In this document: positions 38,001 to 46,284 of the stretch, one piece after another
Layout: each line of letters begins with the position of its first letter
Numbering within the stretch: position 1 is the first letter of the stretch
DNA from: Nocardia cyriacigeorgica GUH-2
GTDB lineage: Bacteria; Actinomycetota; Actinomycetes; Mycobacteriales; Mycobacteriaceae
Direction: 5' to 3'
DNA length: 64,000 nucleotides
Assembly: GCF_000284035.1 (NCBI RefSeq)
Contig: NC_016887.1
Coordinates: 3,286,001-3,350,000 of the forward strand
The notes under the pieces: generated by a model
Seen by the model: only the letters and a program-made list of their open reading frames with translations
Database searches by the model: none
Told to the model about the DNA's origin: nothing
Made by a program: the position numbers and the translations under genes

Positions 38001-38482
38001 AGCTTGCCGAGCTGCGCGACGGTCTTCGCGACGACCGCGCCACCGCCCGGCTTGGGCAAACGGGCAGGGTCGAACTGCTGCTGCGGCGACGGCTTGCTCG
38101 ACGGCTGCGTCGCATAAGTGCGCGCCAGCCACGACAGAATGTGGAACAGCTCTGCGAGCGCCTTCCGGCCAGAGTCCTTGGATACCGGGTTGACGTCGTG
38201 CACCGCGGTGTTGCCGAGCCGGCGGATGAGGTCCATCTTCGTGACCAGTGCGTGCCCGACGACGCTGACGAACTTCCCGTCATGGATCCGGGCCGCGAGA
38301 TCCGTCTTATACGGCTCGGGCAGATTCTGGGTGCGGTAGATCCACCTGACGGTGTGCTCGACGGTCCGGCGGACGTAGAAGCAGGTGGTGCGCGGGTCGA
38401 ACAGCGCGTCCCGCTCAGCGTTCTTGGCCTCGGCGTACAGCTGCGGCCATTCGGCCTGTAGGAAGTCGAAGTTCCCCACCAT
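35039..38482 (-). CDS. hsdR: Type I restriction endonuclease R subunit (EcoEI-like)
   Basis: A 1147-residue motor and nuclease subunit. Residues 1-125 match the DUF4145 cap and 155-220 are coiled coil. The PD-(D/E)xK nuclease is at VDYVLW...AVVEAKRT (Asp273, Glu288, Lys290). Walker A MATGSGKT is at about 401-408, the DEAH box at 499-502, and helicase C motifs follow (MLDTGIDVPEV, GRGTRLRPDLY). The C-terminal third matches the EcoEI R C-terminal domain. It cuts unmethylated DNA after ATP-driven translocation with HsdM and HsdS. It is separated from hsdMS by mrr and the oppositely oriented ltp-like gene, so it has its own promoter. Confidence 0.95.
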   Translation of the reverse strand: MVGNFDFLQAEWPQLYAEAKNAERDALFDPRTTCFYVRRTVEHTVRWIYRTQNLPEPYKTDLAARIHDGKFVSVVGHALVTKMDLIRRLGNTAVHDVNPVSKDSGRKALAELFHILSWLARTYATQPSSKPSPQQQFDPARLPKPGGGAVVAKTVAQLGKLEAELAAKDALLEQSEAEKQDLIVQLKARDEAAETAELEKASYEQLIGELRAQIQAAQQLSAATPDTHDYGEAQTRRDLIDDILHEAGWPLDQKRDREFPVAEMPDGKNGFVDYVLWGTDGLPLAVVEAKRTSVDPIAGQQQAKLYADCLEQKFGRRPVIYYSNGFEHHFWDDLRYPPREVAGFHTRDELELLVARRTSMKPLSEMPVPQEIAGRPYQEEAIRAVTERFEIENQRAALLVMATGSGKTRTVVALADMLMRANWVKRVLFLADRKALVKQAVGAFKTHLPDSSPVNLLTDKNTEGRVYVCTYPTMMGLIDEKDGNTKKFGPGYFDLIVIDEAHRSVYQKYRHIFRYFDSLLLGLTATPKDEVDYNTYQLFHLETGVPTHNYSLDQAIADKYLVPPRAVPVPLTFPLAGIRYADLTDEEKKRYEAIDWGDDVADDEIPDVVEAEAVNKWLFNIDTVDKVLKTLMTHGHRVAGGDRLGKTIIFAKNELHARFIADRFDVNYPEFKGSFARVITHAITYSQDLIDKFSQPDQEPHIAISVDMLDTGIDVPEVVNLVFFKPVRSKSKFWQMVGRGTRLRPDLYGPGQDKTDFFVFDVCGNFDYFDQHPDASEGALAPSLSQRLFTTRTELLAALERSGASEALRRATADLLHEQVAGMRLDNFIVRTRRRQVETYADRAVWDSVTEQRSAEIVENLADLPTTVRDTDEMAKRFDLAILRGQLDVVVSDSILPRHADTIRGVADGLLETALAIPKVKAKEELLREVAGDEWWEDVTVEMLEHARRELRSIVGLLDKKKRVIVYTDFTDTLGDIVERDMPEMRSGTDVERYTAKVRDYLRRQPDNLALQKLRSGKPLTAADLESLEELLARSGAGEPDDMARAIDNAHGLGRFIRSLVGLDQHAVQEAFAEFLGERTATASQIDFVNLIIGHLTRHGEMDPKLLFEPPFTDAAPHGPTQLFAPDQTKRLVGVIRSINDSVVATA

Positions 38483-38720
38483 GGGCCCCCTGTCCTTTCA
38501 CACTCGTATGCGTCGCGCGCAGTGACGTGTCGTTCCGTGCTCGATCATGGCACAGGCACCCGAGCTTTCCCGGAGCCCGAGAACATTACCGGCGGGGTCC
38601 GACAAGTTCGCCCCGGCGAAATAGCCCGTGGTGCTTGTCGGTGCGCCCTGTCATACTGTGTGGCTCTCGCATCTGCGGGACGCGTCGGAAAACGACGCAA
38701 CTTCTCCACAGGAGCACGAC

Positions 38721-39326
38721 ATGACCGAGCCGTTCCCCGCCCAGCAGCCCACCGATCTGCCGGCCCCGACCGTGCCGAAGAAGCAGACGAAGTGGGCGTG
38801 GGTGGCCGGTGCCATCGTTCTGGTTCCCGCCCTCGCCACCGCTTTCGGCGCCGGCGGCGCAGCCACGACATCTGTACCCACATCCACCAGCCAGGGCACG
38901 GTCGCCGTCGTCTCCGCACCTGCCGCACACGCGGCCGCAGCATGGAACAGCACTCCGGCATTGGTCGACGGCGCTCTGGTGGCCGCTGGAGCACCCGCGC
39001 CCGCGCATGCGGCCGCATTCACCCCGGCCAGACAGCAGCTCAGCCCTGGCCAGCGCAACGCCGTGCAGGCCGCAGAGCAGTACCTCGAGCTGTCCGCCTT
39101 CTCCCGCAGCGGTCTGATCGACCAGCTCGAATACGAGGGCTACTCCACCGAAGACGCGACATTCGCGGTAGATAGCCTGAACGTGGACTGGAACGAGCAG
39201 GCCAAACGCAGCGCCGAACAGTATCTTGAGCTCACCTCGTTCTCGCTGTCCGGACTCATCGATCAATTGGTCTACGAGGGCTTCACGCGCGAACAGGCCG
39301 AGTACGGAGCCAATGCCGCCTACTGA
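38721..39326 (+). CDS. Ltp-family (host cell surface-exposed lipoprotein domain) protein
   Basis: A 201-residue protein. AGGAG precedes the ATG. Residues 25-48 form a membrane helix or uncleaved signal, followed by an alanine-rich linker. Two Ltp repeats (about 111-155 and 160-201) share AEQYLELSAFSRSGLIDQL and AEQYLELTSFSLSGLIDQL. No clear lipobox is seen. In the streptococcal phage TP-J34 the Ltp protein blocks injection of superinfecting phage DNA; related proteins are common in Nocardia without known role. It sits between hsdR and mrr on the opposite strand, so a phage-exclusion role is plausible here but unproven. Confidence 0.8.
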   Translation: MTEPFPAQQPTDLPAPTVPKKQTKWAWVAGAIVLVPALATAFGAGGAATTSVPTSTSQGTVAVVSAPAAHAAAAWNSTPALVDGALVAAGAPAPAHAAAFTPARQQLSPGQRNAVQAAEQYLELSAFSRSGLIDQLEYEGYSTEDATFAVDSLNVDWNEQAKRSAEQYLELTSFSLSGLIDQLVYEGFTREQAEYGANAAY

Positions 39327-39354
39327 CGCGCTCGTACGGCGATAGTCGTACGAG

Positions 39355-39396
39355 CCGCCCTTCCGTCCGGGTTCCTTGCGCCTGACGGAAGGGCGG
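39355..39396. terminator. Terminator hairpin after the Ltp-like gene
   Basis: A perfect 13-bp stem (CCGCCCTTCCGTC with its complement) and a 16-nt loop, 28 bp after the ltp-like stop and between convergent genes. Confidence 0.75.
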
Positions 39397-39525
39397 TCGC
39401 GTCATCGGCAAGCTCCGACACCGAGCTTCCCGCTCCGGCGGCGGCATCCACGACGAGTTTGCCCATATCGCGCCGCGCAGGGAGGTCCTTCGGACGGCAG
39501 GTGTTGGAGAAAGCCTGCCGCGTAG

Positions 39526-40452
39526 TCACTCGAAGTAGTCTTCGTCGACCTCCACGACGGTGAAGTTCTGTCGCGTCTGGACGGCGACTCCGTAACGGAT
39601 CATGAGTTCGGCGAGGCGCCTACCGTCGATGAGGATCACGCGGGTGCCGATGCTCTCCGCGTACTCGCGGGCACCTGACGTGAACGCGCTCGTGGTGATA
39701 AAGACGCCACGGGCTGCACCGACACCATGCAATGCACCGACGAACGCCTGGATCTCCGGTCGGCCGACGGTGTTCTCCGCCGCGTAACGCTTGGCCTGCA
39801 CGTAGATGCGCTCGAGACCGAGCGGATCCTGATCGATGACACCGTCCACTCCCCCATCGCCGGAGCCACCGATCCGAGCAGCACGACCCTCAGTTCCTCC
39901 GTAGCCCATGGCGACCAGCACGTCGAGCACCGACTGTTCCAGAAACGTCGGATCCTGACCGCGCAGGCGCGCCAGCAGATCCGTCGCGACCTCGGCATGC
40001 AAGCGTTCGACGCCGTGCTCGATCTGCTCGAGGGGATCGACGCCTTCATCGGTGTTTTCGGTGCCGGTCGCTGGAGCGACGGTCGACGAGCCCGAACGCA
40101 GCGGAGTGTAGTCCCGGTACTCCGGAAGCGCTTTCAGGATCTTCTCGGTGATCCCACCCGGATGGGCCTCGAGCAGCGCACGCCCCGAGTCGGTAATGAC
40201 GAACGTCGCCCGGTCGGGCTTATCCACCAGTTTCGCTCGGTACAGCCCACTCAGCGCCCACCCGATCCGGTTGTCCGCCCGCCGCTGACCCGACGGCAAC
40301 ACCTCAGCCCGCTGTTCGGCTGTCAGCCCGAGGTGGTCCTCCACCGCTGTGTGCAGGTCACGCTTGCGCCAGACCCGGCCGTCGGTAAGCACTTCCAGCA
40401 CCGGGGTCAGGAAGCCGGACCATACCGGCATAGCTGAAACCGGGGTGGTCAC
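39526..40452 (-). CDS. mrr: Mrr-type restriction endonuclease, coupled to hsdS
   Basis: About 308 residues from a GTG that overlaps the hsdS stop (GTGA). The N-terminal ~100 residues form the Mrr_N winged-helix domain (LTPVLEVLTDGRVWRKRDL). The C-terminal catalytic domain holds GDGGVDGVID (Asp203) and IYVQAKRY (Gln219-x-Lys221), the Mrr variant of the PD-(D/E)xK site. E. coli Mrr cuts certain methylated DNA. Co-translation with an adenine methyltransferase system is striking, because Mrr could be toxic to DNA modified by its own neighbour. Confidence 0.9.
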   Translation of the reverse strand: MTTPVSAMPVWSGFLTPVLEVLTDGRVWRKRDLHTAVEDHLGLTAEQRAEVLPSGQRRADNRIGWALSGLYRAKLVDKPDRATFVITDSGRALLEAHPGGITEKILKALPEYRDYTPLRSGSSTVAPATGTENTDEGVDPLEQIEHGVERLHAEVATDLLARLRGQDPTFLEQSVLDVLVAMGYGGTEGRAARIGGSGDGGVDGVIDQDPLGLERIYVQAKRYAAENTVGRPEIQAFVGALHGVGAARGVFITTSAFTSGAREYAESIGTRVILIDGRRLAELMIRYGVAVQTRQNFTVVEVDEDYFE

Positions 40453-41585
40453 AGCTCGCCTCGATAGGCGCGGGATTGGAGGGAGGCGAAGAGTGCGTCG
40501 AGTTCGGCGAGGGCATTTCGGTGGCATTCAGCCACCGAGCCCAATATCGCTACGTAACTAGCGAATCGCTCCTGCAGGCGGAGGTCCGGAAGGTACATTG
40601 CGATCTTCACCATCCGCTTCAATCCAAGATCACGATTCGCGATCCCATGCGTCAGCTCCTGCGACTGCCGATAACAGTAGGCAGTGTTAAGCATCGCCTC
40701 AAGCCAGCTTGGATTGACGACATCAGCGATTGGCCTGAGTAATGCGATATGCACCCACACAGCGAAATCCATGTCAGTCCGGACTTCAGCAGCGTATCCA
40801 GTAGTGCCGCCCTTGGTATAGAGAATGTCTCCGCGCCTTGGCTTTATCTTCTTCCATTGCGCTTCTGCGTCCTCCGCGGTGAGATATTTGAGATCGTTCC
40901 ACGAGATTACACCTGGCCGCACATGCCTTGAAGAAAGGAAGGGGACTCCCGACTCCGCATAGGTCGGGCTGACATGCGGTCCATCTTTTGCAAACTCGAT
41001 GACGTCTCCGAGCACAATTCGTTTGAATCCACGTGGGTTCGCCGCCGGATCACCGAACATGTCGATGAAGATCGACTGCGTCAGCTCGTCGAGGCGGGCG
41101 AGGGTTTCGCGGCGCTTGGCGCGGAGGGCGTCGGCATGGTCGAGGATCGCCGCAATCCGCCGCTGCTCATCCAGTGAAGGCAACGGGATGCGCATCTCAC
41201 CGATGTCAGCGCGGTTAACCTGCAAGAAGGTTGCACCCTTACCTTTCGCGGCAAGCTTTGGTGCGGCGAAGGTTAACCAGTTCCAAAGGAAGCGACCATC
41301 CAAGCCATCGCCAACGCGGAGACCAGCAACACCGCGGCCAAGGCAATAGACCTGATCGGCGAGTGTCTTCACACCGATGGTGGCCCGAATTCCGAGAATG
41401 ATATCGCCCGGTGCGCTCAGTCTGGTCGGATTGGTGGTGAACTTCTTCGGCTTCGGATAGACCGGACCGAAGTCACCAGCTCCAGCAACCAACGGATATC
41501 CGATACCCTCTGAGTTGTATGACTCGCCGGGAGGAGCCTGCCCCATCACTATTTCGCAGACATCGGACAGTAACGCGAACTTCAC
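40449..41585 (-). CDS. hsdS: Type I restriction specificity subunit
   Basis: A 378-residue S subunit with two target-recognition domains (about 1-135 and 185-350). They are separated by conserved helical segments (LDEQRRIAAILDHADALRAKRRETLARLDEL, of which the middle is the standard coiled-coil spacer). Each domain recognises one half of a bipartite DNA site. GC content is lower here than around it, as usual for recombining S genes. It overlaps hsdM (ATGA) and mrr (GTGA) by 4 bp each. Confidence 0.93.
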   Translation of the reverse strand: MKFALLSDVCEIVMGQAPPGESYNSEGIGYPLVAGAGDFGPVYPKPKKFTTNPTRLSAPGDIILGIRATIGVKTLADQVYCLGRGVAGLRVGDGLDGRFLWNWLTFAAPKLAAKGKGATFLQVNRADIGEMRIPLPSLDEQRRIAAILDHADALRAKRRETLARLDELTQSIFIDMFGDPAANPRGFKRIVLGDVIEFAKDGPHVSPTYAESGVPFLSSRHVRPGVISWNDLKYLTAEDAEAQWKKIKPRRGDILYTKGGTTGYAAEVRTDMDFAVWVHIALLRPIADVVNPSWLEAMLNTAYCYRQSQELTHGIANRDLGLKRMVKIAMYLPDLRLQERFASYVAILGSVAECHRNALAELDALFASLQSRAYRGEL

Positions 41586-43114
41586 GCAATCATCTCCCGC
41601 AGTTCCGCCATACCGTCAGCGATCTCCTTTTCGAGACGATCCAGCTCATCGAGAATCTCATTCGGCGGCCTGTGCTCGACCTCCTCGTGAATGATCTCCT
41701 TGTATCGGTTAAGAGACAGGTCATACTCCTGCGCGGCAATGTTGTCCTTCGGCACACAGAAGCTCTGCTCCGTCCGAGCCCGCGCCATCTCTGAGCCGTC
41801 GCGTTCAGCCCAGCGCCGCAGCACATCTGGCAGGTTGTTCTTCAAGTGCTCGTCGTCGGACAGCTCAGCGAGGGCACCGAGCTTGCCCTCGTCCAGCAGC
41901 GGGTTACGCTTGTCGTCCAGAGACAGGCCGTCCGCCCGCACGTCGTAGAACCACACGTTGTCGGTTCCACCCGAGTTAGTTTTGGTGAAGAACAGGATGG
42001 CCGTCGATACACCCGCGTACGGCTTGAACACACCCGACGGCAGCTTCACTACCGCATCGAGCTTCTGCTCCTCCACCAGGATCCGCCGAAGCTCCTTGTG
42101 CGCCTTGGACGACCCAAACAGTACACCGTCCGGCACAATCACCGCCGCTCGTCCACCGGGCTTGAGCAGACGCAAGAACAGCGCCAGGAACAGCAGCTCG
42201 GTTTTCTTCGTCTTCGCAATCTGTTGCAGATCCTTCGCGGTGTTCTCGTAGTCCAATGAGCCGGCGAACGGCGGGTTCGCGAGGATCAGCGAATACGCTT
42301 CGGCGTCACCGGTGTTCGCTTCGGCGAGGGAATCGCGGTAGCGGATGTCGGGCTGTTCGATGCCGTGCAGCAGCATGTTCATCGATCCGATGCGCAGCAT
42401 CGTGTTGTCGAAGTCGAAGCCGTGGAACATCTTGTGGTGGTAGTGGTGCTTACCCGCGCCCGAGTTGATCGCGTCCGCGTGATTCGCGCGCATGTACTCG
42501 GCGACACCCACCAGGAATCCACACGTCCCGGACGCCGGATCGACGACGGTATCCCCCGGTTCCGGGGCCGTCATGTGCACCATCAGCTCGATGATGTGCC
42601 GCGGCGTGCGGAACTGGCCGTTCTGGCCGGCGGAGGCGATCTTCGCCAGCAGGTACTCGTAGATGTCGCCCTTGGTGTCACGGTTCTCCATCGGCACCTT
42701 GTCCAGGCGATCCACCACCCGCTGCAACATGCCAGGATTCGGGATGGTCAGCCGGGCATCCTTCATGAAATGCGCGTAGGTGGAATCCTCGCCGCGCATC
42801 TCCTTGATGAAGGGGAACACCCGGTTGGCGACGATGTCGAACATCTCCTCGGCATGCCGGTCCCGGAACACCGACCATCGCAGGTCGTTATACGGCCGGC
42901 CCTCTGGATCGTTCCCTTCCGGGAACGGGTTGCCCTCGAGCGGCTGCTCCAGCAGGTTCGCCCGCTCCAGTGCGCGGGTCTGCTCGTCGTCAAGTCGACG
43001 GATGAACAGCAGGTACGTGATCTGCTCCATCACCTCGAGCGGATTAGAGATGCCACCCGTCCAGAACGCGTCCCAGACTGCGTCGACCTTGTTCTTGATC
43101 TCACCGGTGATCAC
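41582..43114 (-). CDS. hsdM: Type I DNA N6-adenine methyltransferase subunit
   Basis: About 510 residues from a GTG at 43114, where ITGEIKNKVDAVWDAFWTGG, the usual HsdM N-terminus, begins; the longer frame upstream is not family-like. SAM-binding motif VDPASGTCGFLVG and catalytic LILANPPF (NPPF) are present. It methylates adenine in the HsdS-defined target and so protects the host. It is the first gene of the hsdM-hsdS-mrr unit. Confidence 0.95.
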   Translation of the reverse strand: MITGEIKNKVDAVWDAFWTGGISNPLEVMEQITYLLFIRRLDDEQTRALERANLLEQPLEGNPFPEGNDPEGRPYNDLRWSVFRDRHAEEMFDIVANRVFPFIKEMRGEDSTYAHFMKDARLTIPNPGMLQRVVDRLDKVPMENRDTKGDIYEYLLAKIASAGQNGQFRTPRHIIELMVHMTAPEPGDTVVDPASGTCGFLVGVAEYMRANHADAINSGAGKHHYHHKMFHGFDFDNTMLRIGSMNMLLHGIEQPDIRYRDSLAEANTGDAEAYSLILANPPFAGSLDYENTAKDLQQIAKTKKTELLFLALFLRLLKPGGRAAVIVPDGVLFGSSKAHKELRRILVEEQKLDAVVKLPSGVFKPYAGVSTAILFFTKTNSGGTDNVWFYDVRADGLSLDDKRNPLLDEGKLGALAELSDDEHLKNNLPDVLRRWAERDGSEMARARTEQSFCVPKDNIAAQEYDLSLNRYKEIIHEEVEHRPPNEILDELDRLEKEIADGMAELREMIA

Positions 43115-43695
43115 GGATACCGAAACCTGCCTGTTCTGCTCGACGACGACCAACAGAACTGTATAGCCCACCCCACCGACACATCTGTACGCCGACCCGT
43201 CAGCATCGCTCGACGACCGTGGCGGGTTGATCCTGAATCTGCCGGTCGCCATCGCTTAGCTCGCTCGATCCGCACCCGTCCGATGCAGACCATCAACGGG
43301 GTGCGGGGATCTCCTCGGGCACTTTCCGAGTATTCGCCGCCGCACGGCTGCCATCGGAATACCCCAGTCCGATGACGGCATCACCCCTGGACCGCGACCG
43401 CGGCTATCCAACCCACACGCGAACTACCTGCATGGCGCGCGAGCCGCCAGCTGCGTGCCGGTCAGCCGCGTCTGTGCTCACACACCTCGGGTCGAACCCT
43501 GTCAGCCGGGTCGCGACCCGGCACGGGCCCATGATTGTCGACTGATGCCTAGCGGTGATCAGTCCTTATGCTTCGGCTGAACCAGTGGCGCGACACGTGG
43601 CGCTGTGCCCCGCCAGCATCGGCAGTGATGCGGCGACCGGCCCGACGAGCTAGTCGGTGCGCGCAAGTAGGATTCGTGTGCGTTCAGGAGGCTCA
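43115..43695. other. Divergent intergenic region of hsdM and nuclease gene
   Basis: About 580 bp holding the promoters of hsdM and the Mrr-like nuclease. It contains one long perfect palindrome (listed separately). No protein family or RNA seen. Confidence 0.45.
43505..43522. repeat. 18-bp perfect palindrome
   Basis: GCCGGGTCGCGACCCGGC is its own reverse complement, 174 bp upstream of the GTG ribosome site of the Mrr-like nuclease and about 390 bp from hsdM. It may be an operator or a recombination site; chance is possible in GC-rich DNA but unlikely for 18 bp. Confidence 0.5.
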
Positions 43696-44748
43696 GTGCA
43701 GTACATAAAGACATTCGCTCAGGCGGAGCAGAACGCTGCGCAGCAGATGCGTGCACTCGGTTACACCGACGCACGAGTAACACCGCCCGGCCCTGACGGA
43801 GGCATTGACGTCCTATCGTCGACGGCCGTGGCACAGGTCAAGTGGCGCGGCGCCCAAGTCAGCCGACCCGAACTACATCGGCTGTATGGCGCTCGGGGCA
43901 GCCGACATCACCTGGCCATGCTGTTCTTTGCGGCATCGAAGTACAGCGGCCCAGCAATCGAATACGCAAACGAAGTCGACATCGCACTCTTCGAATATTC
44001 CCCGACCGGAGAGCTCGACCCTATCAATCGTTCAGCTCAGAGGATTGTTGCAAAAGCCCGGAACCGCCCGCGTCCGGGCGGGAAAGCAAGGTCCAGGGCC
44101 GTAGCGACCCATACCCCTGCCGTCACTACCGCAACCGCCACGGCAGGGCCGAAACACCCTGATGCCTGGATGCTGCGCGCGCAAGCACGGTTAGCCGAGG
44201 TCGCGCAACGTCTCGATGCCCATACCAAGACACGCGAAACAGGACGGTCCCGCAGCCAGCGCGTAGACCTTTCCAAGAAGGCCCCTCAGCAGCCCGACCC
44301 GTGGACGTCGCACGCAAAGGCCCGACTGAGCCAAGTGGCACAACGACTCGAGTCGAAGGCCGCGAGTCGCACGACCGAGCCGCAGCTCTCGAACTCTTCA
44401 GCGAAACAACGAAGGAAGGACTACCGAGAGCAGATCCAGACCCTGAACCGGATCAGCGCTTCGTCGCCGAACCGACACCCCAGACCGGTGACCGTCGACG
44501 CGGGCTTCCCGCCACCGCCACCGGGAACGTCCGGAGCGCCGAAGCGAGCTTTGTCGGGCTGGACGAGAGAGCTGGCGATTGCCGGTTCCTTGGGCCTGGG
44601 ACTCCTGGCGGTGGGGTTCCTGGTCCTCGCGGTAACTGCACTGAACGCCGAGGAGGCGGCCCGCACATGGATCACTGTTCTGTCGCTTCTCGTGGCGGTT
44701 GTCAGCGGGGGCGGCAGCTTCGCGTTGATCGTTCGGCTGCGCGAGTAG
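43696..44748 (+). CDS. Mrr-like nuclease with C-terminal membrane helices
   Basis: About 350 residues from a GTG preceded by AGGAGG. The N-terminal 120 residues are a restriction-endonuclease (Mrr-type) fold with PDGGIDV (Asp38) and AQVKW (Gln47-x-Lys49). The middle (about 155-245) has two similar segments (PDAWMLRAQARLAEVAQRL and PDPWTSHAKARLSQVAQRL). The C-terminus has two membrane helices (about 293-345). A membrane-tethered nuclease facing the cytosol is implied, perhaps cutting incoming DNA. It is convergent with a shorter paralogue. Confidence 0.8.
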   Translation: MQYIKTFAQAEQNAAQQMRALGYTDARVTPPGPDGGIDVLSSTAVAQVKWRGAQVSRPELHRLYGARGSRHHLAMLFFAASKYSGPAIEYANEVDIALFEYSPTGELDPINRSAQRIVAKARNRPRPGGKARSRAVATHTPAVTTATATAGPKHPDAWMLRAQARLAEVAQRLDAHTKTRETGRSRSQRVDLSKKAPQQPDPWTSHAKARLSQVAQRLESKAASRTTEPQLSNSSAKQRRKDYREQIQTLNRISASSPNRHPRPVTVDAGFPPPPPGTSGAPKRALSGWTRELAIAGSLGLGLLAVGFLVLAVTALNAEEAARTWITVLSLLVAVVSGGGSFALIVRLRE

Positions 44749-44924
44749 AACACTGGGCCGCCCACTCGTCATCTCAGCGCCGAACGGGCAGAAGCTGCTT
44801 TCACGCGTTTGGGCTCGCCGACATGTGCACCACTACCGCGCGACAAGCACGACCAGAAGACAGCCCTGAACATCCGTACTGAGGCGACTGTTCCCAGTGC
44901 GACCTCGGCAGCGAAACCCCTTGG

Positions 44925-45584
44925 CTAGTGTCGGCGGTACCCACGATTCGACTGATCGACGTATAAGCGCCGTGCCAGCACCGCGATCCCCACGGCGAGC
45001 AGTCCTGCCACAATGACCGCGGCCGTGATGTCACCTTCATACACGCTCGCGATGATGCCGAGCAACGTGAAGAAGACGACGCCGACCATGACGGCGATTG
45101 GGTATTTGTGGATTGCATTTCGGGCGTCAGGATGTTGCTCGGGCGCGTGTGCGGGCGGTGCCGGCACCTGCGGCCGCTCGAATCGCCGAATGCCGGTCAA
45201 GCTGAGGGGTTGCTGGCGCGGTGCGGCCTTAATGAGTTGGCGCGCAGCCCCGTTCTGAGCAAACAACTCACCGTCGTACCGCATTACGAATAGAGCGATC
45301 CCAACCTCGTCTGCGTAGGCGATGGCGCCTGCCGTGTACTTGATCGCGGCAAAGAAGAGCATCCCAAGGTCGTGCCTGTTGCCTCGCGCGCCATATAGGC
45401 GCTGAACGTCGGGACGACCAACGGGATTGATGTGCCATTTCACCTGAGCAACGGCTCCCGACGCGATCACATCGATACCGCCGTCCGGGCCTCTATTCGT
45501 AACCCGAGCATCATGGAAGCCGAGCGCACGCATTTTCACCGCGGCTGCCTGCTCGGCCGCTTCGAACGTCGCGATGTACAGCAT
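44925..45584 (-). CDS. Mrr-like nuclease with C-terminal membrane helices, shorter paralogue
   Basis: A 219-residue paralogue of the preceding gene. The N-terminal nuclease domain is closely similar (RALGFHDARVT; GPDGGIDV with Asp38; AVAQVKW with Gln47 and Lys49; RLYGARGNRHDLGMLFFAA). It lacks the two repeated linker segments but keeps two membrane helices near the end (VMVGVVFFTLLGIIASVY and AAVIVAGLLAVGIAVLA). AGGAGAAGG precedes the ATG. The two genes face each other, so they may have arisen by inverted duplication. Confidence 0.8.
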   Translation of the reverse strand: MLYIATFEAAEQAAAVKMRALGFHDARVTNRGPDGGIDVIASGAVAQVKWHINPVGRPDVQRLYGARGNRHDLGMLFFAAIKYTAGAIAYADEVGIALFVMRYDGELFAQNGAARQLIKAAPRQQPLSLTGIRRFERPQVPAPPAHAPEQHPDARNAIHKYPIAVMVGVVFFTLLGIIASVYEGDITAAVIVAGLLAVGIAVLARRLYVDQSNRGYRRH

Positions 45585-46284
45585 CCTTCTCCTGCTGGGC
45601 TCGGCCTACAGAGTGATGCCAACGACGGCGATCTGAGCACGCTTGCGAAAATTCGTTTCTGATTCGTGTCCGGGACGTGGTTACCTTCGCTCCCTCATTT
45701 CCATCGTCATTCGCATGGTTCGACCAGATCGCCACAATGCGTAGCGCCGACCAAGTGGCCGAACATCGGCTGCTGCTCGACGGGCGCAGCGCGGGTCAGG
45801 CGGCCTACCTCGCCTTTTGCTCGCGGACGATCCCGACCGCGGCGCGGTGCGTCACGAGTGTCTGCGGGCCGCGCGCTTGATCATGACGTCCGATGCGCAC
45901 AGCCTCCTCGTCTCGGCCGAGACTGCCGCCGCCACGCGGAGGCGAATCCTTGTCGACCCCACGAATGCCAGATAAACACCTCTTAGGGTCGCCGACCTTC
46001 CACACAGCCGCGTCTTGTCACCGTTGAGAGCGCCCTCGACCGCTGCTCGGCGCCGTGGGTGGAGACATAGGTCCAACGACCCAGCAGCGGACTGTGCATC
46101 CGCACCAATTGTCCCGCCGCGTGCCCGGTCAAGAGCACCTCCGCGGCCAACGCTAGGCACCTCACATCACGGTGACCGCGATCCGATCGATCCCTGCCCG
46201 AATCGCGGCAATCATCACCGGCTCGGCGATGGTCGAGGTCGACATCGTCCGAACCGACACACCGTAGTCGGCCGGAAACCCCGA
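45585..46284. other. Stretch with gene fragments only
   Basis: About 700 bp. A plus-strand frame (45677-45880) reads FDQIATMRSADQVAEHRLLL and a minus-strand frame (about 45983-46160) reads AAEVLLTGHAAGQLVRMHS. Both look like real protein pieces but have no context or clear start. I treat them as remnants of unknown genes. Confidence 0.35.

Noticed and set aside
36167..38461. 764-residue open frame on the plus strand
   Set aside because: It is antisense to hsdR, which has complete nuclease and helicase motifs; the antisense protein has no domain and a shadow-like composition.
42365..43375. 336-residue plus-strand frame
   Set aside because: Antisense to hsdM; His/Arg-rich with no recognisable family.
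45677..45880. 67-residue plus-strand frame as a gene
   Set aside because: Good-looking protein sequence but no ribosome site or context; kept only as a fragment note.
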